From the IMG/VR virus record IMGVR_UViG_3300048590_001406, positions 1 through 31,741 of that record: 31,741 nt of DNA. One strand, 5' to 3'. Origin of the DNA: a virus. The translations under genes and the position numbers were made by a program. A model generated the notes under the pieces. It was not told the origin of the DNA, did not search any database, and was given only the letters and a program-made list of their open reading frames with translations. Shown here piece after piece: positions 25,325 to 31,369 of the stretch. Within the stretch, counting starts at the first letter, position 1. Each line of letters starts with the position of its first letter.

Positions 25325-25555
25325 ATGAGTTCACAACAACTTGCGATCATTCTTTTTCTGGCAGGCCAAACTGTTTTATTCATCACTACTTGCGTGACGG
25401 TATACGTCCGAATCATTGGACGTCTGAAGGAATTGGAGGTGAGAGTGCAGATGATGGAAAGGCAGGAAAACCGAGTGTTGAGTAAACTCGACGATATCAC
25501 TGAGCAACTTTCAGATTTAAAAACTGCCATCCAAAACAAACAGGATCGGCAATAA
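25325..25555 (+). CDS. Membrane-anchored coiled-coil protein of the lysis region
   Basis: The 76-residue protein has one N-terminal transmembrane helix (about 6-28, LAIILFLAGQTVLFITTCVT) and a charged coiled coil to the end (RLKELEVRVQMMERQENRVL, LDDITEQLSDLKTAIQ). Small proteins of this layout occur beside phage holins (haemolysin XhlA-like, but with the membrane helix at the N-terminus). It starts seven bases after the glycosidase stop and ten bases before the holin-like gene. A role as holin partner or lysis accessory is inferred from position and topology. Confidence 0.75.
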   Translation: MSSQQLAIILFLAGQTVLFITTCVTVYVRIIGRLKELEVRVQMMERQENRVLSKLDDITEQLSDLKTAIQNKQDRQ

Positions 25556-25565
25556 AACGACAAAC

Positions 25566-25961
25566 ATGATACTACTCTTCATCTTGCTGCAGATCCTCAG
25601 CGAAACGTTCAACCTGTTTATGGAAGACTTGACCATACCTATGCTACTCGCTGGGTCGCTTATGGCGTTTGGTGGCAATCTATTCAGAGTGGTGCTTGGT
25701 GCTACTGACCGAGATCCCGCAAGCACAAGGACACCTTACAAGTTTTCATGGCGCTTCCTTTTTAGCGACAATGCGCGGAGGTTCTATAATTCGACGGCTG
25801 CCTCCATCCTTGCTGTATTCTTTTCGCTAAGGTTTTCCAACCAGCTTTTTGGAACTGCTTTTAGTATGGTTTTTTGTTTTCTGCTGGGATTTGGCCTTGA
25901 CAAGTTAATTCAGAATTGGAAGGAAATACGCAGACTCATCACATTCAATCGAGGCAAATGA
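25566..25961 (+). CDS. Holin-like multi-pass membrane protein
   Basis: The 131-residue product has three or four hydrophobic segments: residues 1-14 (MILLFILLQILSETF region), about 24-47 (IPMLLAGSLMAFGGNLFRVV) and one or two between about 78 and 113 (AASILAVFFSLRF, GTAFSMVFCFLLGFGL). A basic loop (RDPASTRTPYKFSWRF) lies between them and the tail is basic (RRLITFNRGK). Size, topology and place, two genes before the spanin-like and four before the amidase, suit a holin that permeabilises the inner membrane. No holin family signature is evident. The stop overlaps the next ATG by four bases. Confidence 0.65.
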   Translation: MILLFILLQILSETFNLFMEDLTIPMLLAGSLMAFGGNLFRVVLGATDRDPASTRTPYKFSWRFLFSDNARRFYNSTAASILAVFFSLRFSNQLFGTAFSMVFCFLLGFGLDKLIQNWKEIRRLITFNRGK

Positions 25962-27115
25962 AACACGTTCGTGTCATCATCGCAATACTGCTGATCCTGC
26001 TCGCCTGGTTCGGATCCGGGTGCATCAATGCGAAGAAGGCGAGCAATTACATGCGCAATCATCCGGATGTAGCGGCTCCGGTGTGCGCGGATCTGTTCCC
26101 GGTGAAAACAGTAACAGATACCAAGGCCTTCGACAGCTCCATCGCAGTGATCGATTCACTCATCGCAGCGATCGATGAACGGCGGGACCTGACCGATGCT
26201 GAACGCGCGGAGTTATATGGACTGATCGACCGTCTGCAGAACGATCGCCCGGATTGCGACAGCGTGATGCTGCCGGCACTGGATCTGATATCGAAGGAAC
26301 GACAGCGAGCTGATCAGCTGGCCAGCGACAACAAAAGGCTTCAGCAGGCAGCCAGGAATGTAAAGCCTATCCGCGATACAGTTGAGAACACCGCGAAGAC
26401 GCGGGCCTATCGACTACAACTCCAACAATGTGAAGACGAAAAGTTGAAGCTCACGCAGGACCTGAGTAAGATGACGGAAAGCCGGGATGAATGGCGCAGC
26501 AGGGCCAGAGGGTGGAAGTGGAAATTCTGGATCCTGTTGATCATTGCTGCGTTTCTGATTTTCCGCAAACAGATTTTTTCATTGATAACTAAAATACCAT
26601 TTATGAAATCGATTTTGATTTTCCTGATGGCCACACTGATGCTGGCCAGTTGCAGCAACAAACCGGACGACGTTGTTCACAAAGAAACCAGCGAGCAGGT
26701 AGGCTGGAAGCTGAACGAAGCAGGGACCGCTAATGAACCCGTAATTGAAAAGTTCTACACGATCAGCCCGACCTGGGGCCAGTCGTTCGGTTATGCCTAC
26801 CAGGGCGGCTATGCGCTATGGCTACTGTTCGGCATTGTGATGTTAGCCGGCGCGGTGTGGGTGTTCTACTGCGAGGCAAAAGATCTTCCGATTGTGGCGA
26901 ACTGGGATCCGAAGTTCAAAAAACTGATCGGGGTTGTACTGGTGTTTATATCGATTGCGTCACTATTTGGCCAGCCTTCCTATGTGAAGTGGAATAATTA
27001 CAAACCGGTCCCGGCATCGCAGTACAATGAAGCGATGGCAAGAGATGGAAACACGCAGGCAATCTGGGATAGCCTTGCGGAAAGCCGTTTAATTCTGGGA
27101 GGCGATCCAAAGTGA
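25958..27115 (+). CDS. Spanin-like lipoprotein fused in frame to a second lipoprotein
   Basis: From ATG 25958 the frame encodes 385 residues. The first part has a lipoprotein signal with lipobox GSGC (Cys22), a periplasmic helical/coiled-coil region (about 75-180) and a transmembrane helix at about 188-207 (FWILLIIAAFLIF). That is the topology of a one-protein (unimolecular) spanin tying outer to inner membrane. The frame then continues without a stop into Met216, which opens a second lipoprotein signal (MKSILIFLMATLMLASC, Cys232), a short soluble part and two more membrane helices (about 284-304 and 322-340). The junction passes a T6 run (26574-26579); losing or gaining one T would create an immediate stop. 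It may be two genes merged, or read via the internal start at 26603. A longer start at 25916 only re-reads the holin-like gene. Confidence 0.75.
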   Translation: MKHVRVIIAILLILLAWFGSGCINAKKASNYMRNHPDVAAPVCADLFPVKTVTDTKAFDSSIAVIDSLIAAIDERRDLTDAERAELYGLIDRLQNDRPDCDSVMLPALDLISKERQRADQLASDNKRLQQAARNVKPIRDTVENTAKTRAYRLQLQQCEDEKLKLTQDLSKMTESRDEWRSRARGWKWKFWILLIIAAFLIFRKQIFSLITKIPFMKSILIFLMATLMLASCSNKPDDVVHKETSEQVGWKLNEAGTANEPVIEKFYTISPTWGQSFGYAYQGGYALWLLFGIVMLAGAVWVFYCEAKDLPIVANWDPKFKKLIGVVLVFISIASLFGQPSYVKWNNYKPVPASQYNEAMARDGNTQAIWDSLAESRLILGGDPK

Positions 27116-27513
27116 TCAGCCTCGTTGTGATATCGCTTTTGTTCCTGGTGGAAGCATGGTTGGAGGAAGTTGTCATCGAGCTCAAGCACGGTGCAGTTCA
27201 AAACTACGCACGCCTGAACCGCCAGGAACATTTCCGCAGCAGTGTTTTTGCTGCCATTCTGATTTTGTCAGCATCAGTCACCGCGTTCTTTTGGGAGCAG
27301 GATCCATGGTCCCTGCCGGCGATTGTGGTAGCACGCCGGATATGGTTTGATTACGCCTTGATCATTTTCCGGGACCGGCCGCGCAACCGGTATGAAGGCA
27401 ACGACTGGTGGGGCTTGCGCCTGGCTGTATTATTCGGCAAGAAAGGCCGTATCCGTGAGCTCGCTGTTACTATAGCCCTAACCATATTCTGTATTTATAA
27501 AAGCCTCCTGTAG
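27112..27513 (+). CDS. Small membrane protein of the lysis cassette
   Basis: The product has 133 residues and starts at GTG 27112, which overlaps the previous TGA by four bases (GTGA). It has an N-terminal hydrophobic helix (ISLVVISLLFLVEAW), a second (VFAAILILSASVTAFF) and a third at the C-terminus (LAVTIALTIFCIYKSLL). A Trp/Arg-rich loop (ARRIWFDYALIIFRDRPRNR, GNDWWGLR) lies between the last two. No family is recognised. It lies six bases before the amidase gene and may be a second holin, antiholin or a membrane regulator. GTG is used because no in-frame ATG occurs before the first helix. Confidence 0.68.
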   Translation: MISLVVISLLFLVEAWLEEVVIELKHGAVQNYARLNRQEHFRSSVFAAILILSASVTAFFWEQDPWSLPAIVVARRIWFDYALIIFRDRPRNRYEGNDWWGLRLAVLFGKKGRIRELAVTIALTIFCIYKSLL

Positions 27514-27519
27514 TCAGCT

Positions 27520-28164
27520 ATGGCACGTCAGATCAACTATATCGTTTTCCATTGCACGGCTGGCCCGCAGACGCAGAGCGTGGAGGACATCAAAGCCTAC
27601 TGGAAAAGTAAAGGCTGGAAAAATCCAGGCTATCACATCATGATCGATGCTGCCGGCACTATTCACCGGCTTCAGCCCATTGACAAGATTTCGAACGGGG
27701 TGGCAGGATACAACAAGAACGCGGTTCACTGTTCCTACATCGGAGGCATTGACCAGCACGGCCGCGCGGTTGACAATCGGACCGCTGAGCAGCTGCAGTC
27801 TATGGAGCAAGTACTGAACGAGTGGCATGCGCTTTTACCCAATGCAGTGATCTGTGGGCATCGCGACTTTTCACCCGACAAGAACCGCAATGGCAAGATC
27901 GAGCCCGGTGAGTGGATTAAATCATGTCCATCCTTCGAGGTTAAAGACTGGCTCGCCCAGATCGGGTTTAAGTCTCAAGCTGCGGCGCCAATGCTGCGTA
28001 CAACGACCCGGGTCAACCTCAGAGAAGGGGAGGGCCTGCATTTCAAAGTCGTGAAGGTCCTGAACAGTGGAATCCCTGTTAAGAGACTCGCCACCGGCAA
28101 TGACTGGGTGTATGTTTCGGCGGCAGGTGTCACCGGGTGGATCAGTGAACGATTTTTAGAGTAG
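27520..28164 (+). CDS. Endolysin: zinc N-acetylmuramoyl-L-alanine amidase with SH3 domain
   Basis: The 214-residue product cuts the amide bond between muramic acid and the stem peptide. The catalytic Amidase_2 domain (about 1-150) has zinc ligands His11 (VFHCTAG), His114 (CGHRDF) and Cys136 (KSCPSF), with Tyr38 and Lys134 in the places of the T7 lysozyme catalytic residues. Between the last two ligands lies a perfect EF-hand type loop, Asp120-x-Asn122-x-Asn124-Gly-x-Ile-x-x-x-Glu131. The C-terminal part (about 158-214) is a bacterial SH3-like wall-binding domain (RVNLREGEGLHFKVVKVL, WVYVSAAGVTGWISERF). It has no signal peptide, so it should need the holin to reach the wall. It is the last enzyme of the lysis cassette. 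Confidence 0.95.
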   Translation: MARQINYIVFHCTAGPQTQSVEDIKAYWKSKGWKNPGYHIMIDAAGTIHRLQPIDKISNGVAGYNKNAVHCSYIGGIDQHGRAVDNRTAEQLQSMEQVLNEWHALLPNAVICGHRDFSPDKNRNGKIEPGEWIKSCPSFEVKDWLAQIGFKSQAAAPMLRTTTRVNLREGEGLHFKVVKVLNSGIPVKRLATGNDWVYVSAAGVTGWISERFLE

Positions 28165-28182
28165 CATCAAATCAAACAACAT

Positions 28183-28404
28183 ATGACTACAGTCAAAGCA
28201 AAATTCAAATGCGATTCGATCACTACCTATGAGCATTCGAAGGAAGTGAAAGCGTCTCCCGTGTATGGTACGGCGGGCGAAAATGCTGATTTCACCAAAT
28301 ATACCCCGTCAGGTCAACTTACCATGTTGATCACTGATGAGTCGAAAGCGTCGGATTTTTTCCAGCCTGGTAAAGAGTTCTACCTGACTTTCGAGCAGGC
28401 TTAA
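28183..28404 (+). CDS. Small unknown protein after the endolysin
   Basis: The 73-residue product is beta-rich: TVKAKFKCDSITTYEHSKEV, then GQLTMLITDESKASDFFQPG, then KEFYLTFEQA. It resembles a single small beta barrel. It has one Cys, no signal peptide and no membrane segment. Similar short proteins occur at the end of late operons in Bacteroidota phages as I recall, but I know no function. A strong terminator follows, so this is the last gene of the late transcript. Confidence 0.75.
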   Translation: MTTVKAKFKCDSITTYEHSKEVKASPVYGTAGENADFTKYTPSGQLTMLITDESKASDFFQPGKEFYLTFEQA

Positions 28405-28433
28405 TTTTTTTCTGTCATAAGCAGTTGTTAATT

Positions 28434-28464
28434 ACCCCGGCCGTTTCTACGGCTGGGTTTTTTT
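28434..28464 (+). terminator. Rho-independent terminator closing the late operon
   Basis: The arms cccggccg (28436-28443) and cggctggg (28450-28457), with one G:T pair and loop TTTCTA, are followed by seven T. It lies 30 bases after the last late gene. An eight-base C run (28468-28475) follows directly. Confidence 0.88.
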
Positions 28465-28542
28465 ATGCCCCCCCCACATAGATTTCAGAGACGTCAGAAA
28501 TCAATCAATGTCAGTGCGTTCCCTGCCCAGTTATTCGATGTA

Positions 28543-28583
28543 AAAATATTGTGAAATGTCTTGAAAATATTGTGAAATGTCTT
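28543..28583 (+). repeat. Tandem 21-bp operator-like repeat
   Basis: Two exact 20-base copies of aaaatattgtgaaatgtctt lie at 28543-28562 and 28564-28583, giving a 21-base period, or two helical turns. They cover the whole spacer and both boxes of the promoter at 28561-28590. This is the arrangement expected for a repressor bound cooperatively on one face of DNA. An inverted gatttc/gaaatc pair lies upstream at 28481-28502. Confidence 0.8.
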
Positions 28584-28590
28584 ATATTTG
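28561..28590 (+). promoter_or_regulatory. Bacteroidota-type promoter for the accessory module
   Basis: TTG at 28561-28563, a 19-base spacer and TATATTTG at 28583-28590 are a full match to the Bacteroidota -33/-7 consensus. Transcription would begin near 28597 and leave a leader of only about 14 bases before ATG 28611. It is embedded in the tandem repeat, which suggests tight repression. Confidence 0.8.
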
Positions 28591-28610
28591 TATCGTTAAA
28601 GCAATCGGAT

Positions 28611-28934
28611 ATGACACACAAGCCAAGTAATCAAGTCGGAAACCACAATGAAAACTGGAAAAGAGAGCGCCAGCGTGAAATGGAATTTTATAATAGTCAG
28701 CCGTTTTTCGGTGGTCCTACAGGCGAGAAGTTTTACAACTTAGTAAAGCAGGCAATACCCTCTGTTGTACAGGCCTCGGCCTGCGGGGGAGTAGTCGGAA
28801 TTGTTGTCTATAAAAAAGATGCTGATGCAGCCGCGTCGATTCTGGCCAAAATGTTCAACGTTTCCGTGAAACGGTCCGAATCCATCTACACCGGGTTGAT
28901 CACCTGCAGCGTTGTGCTATTCTCCAAAAAGTAA
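28611..28934 (+). CDS. Unknown protein under the repeat-covered promoter
   Basis: ATG 28611 gives 107 residues (MTHKPSNQVGNHNENWKRER onward). A polar, basic N-terminal helix is followed by a hydrophobic Gly/Ala/Val stretch (about 51-67, SVVQASACGGVVGIVVY), a helix (DADAAASILAKMFNVSVKRS) and a hydrophobic tail (YTGLITCSVVLFSKK). The hydrophobic stretches look like buried strands more than membrane helices, but a membrane link is possible. A longer reading from GTG 28551 is rejected because it would translate the operator repeat and start upstream of the promoter. No family is recognised. As the first gene behind a repressed promoter it may be an early or lysogeny-related function. Confidence 0.7.
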   Translation: MTHKPSNQVGNHNENWKRERQREMEFYNSQPFFGGPTGEKFYNLVKQAIPSVVQASACGGVVGIVVYKKDADAAASILAKMFNVSVKRSESIYTGLITCSVVLFSKK

Positions 28935-28959
28935 CTATTAATAACAAAAAAAAGATAAC

Positions 28960-29613
28960 ATGAACACTTACAGTAAATTTTGCCCCAATGTCTATTTAGC
29001 TAAATGTCCTGAGCCGCACGAGTCAGGAGAAATTATTTCAGTTACTACGCAGTACGGGAAGGAAAATGACAGTGTGGTATACAATCTGATTTTCGAGCGG
29101 AACGGCTTTTTCTATTACTCAATTGTCCGGGCTGATGGATTCAACAGCCAGGAGCGTGCAAAAGCGAAAGCCGAACGATTGAATGGATACTCTGACGCCT
29201 CCTTTGTCCGTAGTGCTGAATTCTACGAAAAGAGCAATGAAGGCCGGGATTTTCTAGCCTTAGGTGAGCCAATAAAAGTCGGTCACCACAGCGAAAAGAG
29301 GCACCGCGCTTTAATTGAAAGGAATAATTCTCGCATGCGTCGTTCTGTCGAAGAATCCGAAAAGGCTGCGGACTATGCCAGCCGTGCGCAGTATTGGGAA
29401 AGCAAGGCGAATAAAATCGATTTATCAATGCCTGAAAGTTTGGAGTACTTTGCTTATCGACTTGAGAAAGCGAAGGAAAGGCACCTGGGATTGAAAAACG
29501 GCACGATCGAGCGCGATCATTCTTACTCACTCACCTACGCAAAAAAGGAGGTGAACGAGGCAGAAAAGAACCTTTCATTGGCAAAAAGGTTATGGGCTCC
29601 CAAAGCTGATTAA
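28960..29613 (+). CDS. DUF3560 domain protein
   Basis: The 217-residue protein has a beta-rich N-terminal part (about 22-60, EIISVTTQYGKENDSVVYNL, FYYSIVRADGF). A helical region follows with GHHSEKRHRALIERNNSRMR at about 108-127 and RSVEESEKAADYASRAQYWE after it, which is the signature of DUF3560. That domain often occurs on plasmids, phages and integrative elements, frequently near antirestriction or ssDNA-related genes. A coiled-coil tail (KKEVNEAEKNLSLAKRL) ends it. Molecular role is unknown. It lies 25 bases after the previous gene and is probably on the same transcript. Confidence 0.8.
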   Translation: MNTYSKFCPNVYLAKCPEPHESGEIISVTTQYGKENDSVVYNLIFERNGFFYYSIVRADGFNSQERAKAKAERLNGYSDASFVRSAEFYEKSNEGRDFLALGEPIKVGHHSEKRHRALIERNNSRMRRSVEESEKAADYASRAQYWESKANKIDLSMPESLEYFAYRLEKAKERHLGLKNGTIERDHSYSLTYAKKEVNEAEKNLSLAKRLWAPKAD

Positions 29614-29614
29614 C

Positions 29615-29622
29615 TATATTTG
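29615..29622 (+). promoter_or_regulatory. Possible -7 box TATATTTG
   Basis: A perfect TATATTTG lies two bases after the DUF3560 stop, 49 bases before the next ATG. At the expected -33 distance only a weak TTAT/TATG is seen, so it is a weak or activator-dependent promoter candidate. Confidence 0.45.
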
Positions 29623-29641
29623 AGACGTTGATTTTTTTCTC

Positions 29642-29657
29642 GGCCCCTTCGGGGGCC
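29642..29657 (+). other. GC hairpin with UUCG tetraloop in a 5' leader
   Basis: The arms ggcccc/ggggcc close the loop TTCG, an extra-stable C(UUCG)G hairpin, 13 bases before ATG 29671. It is not followed by a T-tract, so it may block readthrough weakly, stabilise the leader or affect initiation. Related hairpins lie at 30511 and 31370. Confidence 0.65.
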
Positions 29658-29670
29658 AAAATTTTGCATT

Positions 29671-29997
29671 ATGGCAAGAAAAAAGCGAGGCCGCCCGGCG
29701 AAGTGGACACCGGAAAAATTAAGACAGGTCAAAAATTTGTATTCAAAAATGCCTGTTGCTGACGTCGCAGCGAAGTTGGGAGTAACAGCCTATGCCATTC
29801 GTAATGCCTTGCATATTCATGGTATAAAGAAGAAAGCCAGGTTCTGGGGAGCCGACGAAGAGAGTTTTATCCTGAACAACTGGCGGGAAATGGACCCTGA
29901 GGAGATTGCGAAAGCTATCAGGAAAAAGTTTGGGACTAGCCGGACAAAGTGGGCTGTCATTAACAAATACCGGGAACTGACGGGCCTCCGTAGTTAA
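29671..29997 (+). CDS. AT-hook plus helix-turn-helix DNA-binding protein
   Basis: The 108-residue product is basic (MARKKRGRPAKWTPEKLRQV). An AT-hook core RGRP lies at residues 6-9. A helix-turn-helix follows at about 15-50 (VKNLYSKMPVADVAAKLGVT, AYAIRNALHIHG). A second SANT/Myb-like trihelical unit lies at about 58-105 (FWGADEESFILNNWREMDPE, EIAKAIRKKFG, KWAVINKYREL). The three DNA-binding elements suggest a regulator binding AT-rich phage or host promoters. It has its own leader hairpin and possible promoter. A role as activator of late genes or silencer is inference. Confidence 0.75.
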   Translation: MARKKRGRPAKWTPEKLRQVKNLYSKMPVADVAAKLGVTAYAIRNALHIHGIKKKARFWGADEESFILNNWREMDPEEIAKAIRKKFGTSRTKWAVINKYRELTGLRS

Positions 29998-30086
29998 TCA
30001 GAACCCGAACTGCCGGTGCCTTCCTCCGAATATTAAAGATCCTGATACGCTCATATTTCCCCCAAAAAATCTGAAAATAATTATCT

Positions 30087-30113
30087 AAAATGTTTGTTTA
30101 TTACAAACGTTTT
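30087..30113 (+). promoter_or_regulatory. Operator-like palindrome over a -33 box
   Basis: Two 11-base arms, aaaatgtttgt (30087-30097) and acaaacgtttt (30103-30113), around TTATT match at ten of eleven pairs. The palindrome covers the -33 TTTG of the promoter at 30093-30123, a good place for a dimeric repressor. The HTH protein at 30547 is an obvious candidate. Confidence 0.65.
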
Positions 30114-30123
30114 CCTATATTTG
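30093..30123 (+). promoter_or_regulatory. Bacteroidota-type promoter
   Basis: TTTG at 30093-30096, a 19-base spacer and TATATTTG at 30116-30123 match the consensus fully. The start should fall near 30130, giving a leader of about 47 bases before ATG 30177. The 180-base gap 29998-30176 otherwise holds no gene. Confidence 0.82.
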
Positions 30124-30130
30124 TGTATCA

Positions 30131-30146
30131 AGTTCTTTGAACAATT
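30131..30146 (+). promoter_or_regulatory. boxA-like motif at the transcript start
   Basis: AGTTCTTTGAACAATT lies at the expected first bases of the transcript from the promoter at 30093-30123. It resembles the GTTCTTTGA element of Bacteroidota rRNA leaders, and TTCTTTGAA is also a near-palindrome. An antitermination site would make sense ahead of weak terminator hairpins at 30511 and 31370. Confidence 0.35.
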
Positions 30147-30176
30147 AACCGGTGCCTCCGGAATACAAATGGCAGA

Positions 30177-30509
30177 ATGACTATGGATTTAGTAAACAAC
30201 TTGCTCAAAATTGCAGAGCAAAATCCAAAAGGTTTCACGGTTTACCTAAACGATCTAAAGCCTGTTAGTTCTGGCTGGGTGGTCGCACTCCTCGAAACTC
30301 AAAACAGTCACGGTACCGACGGACTGAAAAGAGTGATTGAAGTGAGCAAAGAAAAAACCGGGGTAGTTGGTGGATGGAGTGAGGACGGAAAATTCTGGTG
30401 GGATGCAGTTCAGATCTTCGAAGATGAAAAGCAAGCCACAGAGTTTGGAATCGCAAACAAACAGATCGCGATTTATCACATTGAAACCAACTTTGTAAAG
30501 TTTCTCTAA
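30177..30509 (+). CDS. Small unknown phage protein
   Basis: The product has 110 residues from ATG 30177 (another ATG at 30183 gives MDLVNNLLKIAEQNP). It is alpha/beta: an N-terminal helix (LVNNLLKIAEQN), strands (GFTVYLNDLKPVSSGWVVAL), a loop with TQNSHGTDGL, strands with KTGVVGGWSEDGKFWWDAVQ, then a helix and strand (KQIAIYHIETNFVKFL). Its fold plan looks like small ImmA- or DUF-type phage early proteins, but no family is recognised. It is the first gene of a separately promoted unit leading to an HTH regulator. Confidence 0.72.
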   Translation: MTMDLVNNLLKIAEQNPKGFTVYLNDLKPVSSGWVVALLETQNSHGTDGLKRVIEVSKEKTGVVGGWSEDGKFWWDAVQIFEDEKQATEFGIANKQIAIYHIETNFVKFL

Positions 30510-30510
30510 C

Positions 30511-30531
30511 GGAGGGGGCGAAAGCCCCTCC
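30511..30531 (+). terminator. Weak terminator-like hairpin with GAAA tetraloop
   Basis: The arms ggagggggc and gcccctcc around loop GAAA, with one bulged G, lie one base after the previous stop and are followed by only TTT. It could act as an attenuator or RNA stabiliser between 30177-30509 and the HTH gene 16 bases downstream. Confidence 0.6.
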
Positions 30532-30546
30532 TTTAAAATTTGAAAA

Positions 30547-31023
30547 ATGACAGTAGTTAAAAACATACACAAACTGGGTCTATCTGACCAGGATCGGGGT
30601 ACATTAGAGGCGGGTGCCTTGCTCCATCAGAGATATAGCAATATAACCTTTAAGGTGATCTCTGCAGATGAAAAGGAGCTAAAGGTTCAAACGGTACAGG
30701 GCAAGCATTTGTCAGAGAATTACGCAGACGTGAAGACCCTGGTTGCGCGAACCAAAGAATTATTCGGTAAGTTTTTTTCAGGAAAGATCCACGTACATCC
30801 GAACGTATATGTCGAGAATCAAATTTCGTTGATTGACGGCGATTGGGTCCGTAATCGGATGGAGTCGCTGGGGGTGAAAGTTGTGGATATCCAAAAAGAC
30901 ACGGGTATTTCTAAGGCGAATATCTCAGCGTGGGCTGGGGGGCTGCGGCCAATGAGTCAGCCGGTCAAGGCTATGTTTTATTATTATTTTTTGATGGCTG
31001 AGGGTGCGGGAAGCCGTAAATAA
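30547..31023 (+). CDS. Cro/CI-like helix-turn-helix regulator
   Basis: The 158-residue product has an N-terminal alpha/beta part (about 1-90, ITFKVISADEKELKVQTVQG) of unknown type and a C-terminal XRE-like HTH (about 99-150). The HTH reads WVRNRMESLGVKVVDIQKDT, then GISKANISAWAGGLRPMSQP, then AVKAMFYYYFL-like. 'GISKANISAWAGGLRPMS' is the recognition helix and following loop typical of Bacteroidota phage repressors. It could be the repressor for the palindrome at 30087-30113 or the tandem repeat at 28543-28583. The start ATG 30547 sits in AT-rich DNA behind a GAAA hairpin. It lacks a LexA-type peptidase domain, so it would not be self-cleaving. Confidence 0.8.
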   Translation: MTVVKNIHKLGLSDQDRGTLEAGALLHQRYSNITFKVISADEKELKVQTVQGKHLSENYADVKTLVARTKELFGKFFSGKIHVHPNVYVENQISLIDGDWVRNRMESLGVKVVDIQKDTGISKANISAWAGGLRPMSQPVKAMFYYYFLMAEGAGSRK

Positions 31024-31119
31024 CCTACAGGAGAAATTATATCTTTCGTCTATTAATAACAGCAACGGGCGGCCACCCGAAAAAAGGCCCGGAAACGCAA
31101 CCGCAAATGGCGATTAAAA

Positions 31120-31362
31120 ATGGTCCACAGAAAGAAACCACAGACCCTCAGGGAAACAGTCGCCGAAATGAGCATCGCCGGCGAGCCTGAGAATGTTCAG
31201 AAAGCCGCGAACGCGATTAGCGAGTCGATTAAAACCAACATCGACCTCGACAACATTCCCAGTGTAGACAACATGATTTTTGCCATGGAGTTCCTGATCT
31301 GGGAGCTGAAACAGTGGCGGCGTAAGATATACAACCGCCAGCATCCGAAAATTAAACACTAA
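31120..31362 (+). CDS. Small helical unknown protein
   Basis: The 80-residue product starts with a basic tail (MVHRKKPQTLRETVAEMSIA) and is helical throughout, including AANAISESIKTN, NMIFAMEFLIWELKQWRRKI and a His/Lys-rich end. It has no membrane segment or metal motif. It starts 96 bases after the HTH gene; that gap holds an AT-rich TATCTTTCG stretch (31038-31047) without a clear -33 box. No function can be assigned. Confidence 0.65.
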   Translation: MVHRKKPQTLRETVAEMSIAGEPENVQKAANAISESIKTNIDLDNIPSVDNMIFAMEFLIWELKQWRRKIYNRQHPKIKH

Positions 31363-31369
31363 CTTAATC

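Noticed and set aside
25916-25957. Earlier start for the spanin-like lipoprotein
   Set aside because: It would put 14 polar residues before the signal peptide and lies inside the holin-like gene; ATG 25958 gives a standard ATGA overlap and lipoprotein signal.
26603-27115. Annotating the second lipoprotein as a separate gene
   Set aside because: The frame is continuous as given, so one entry is kept; the internal start is described as an alternative and a finding.
28468-28475. Run of eight C as a phase-variable tract
   Set aside because: It is outside any gene and right after a terminator, with no frame or promoter spacing that it would switch.
28551-28610. Upstream GTG start for the gene at 28611
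   Set aside because: It would translate the operator repeat and begin before the predicted transcription start near 28597.
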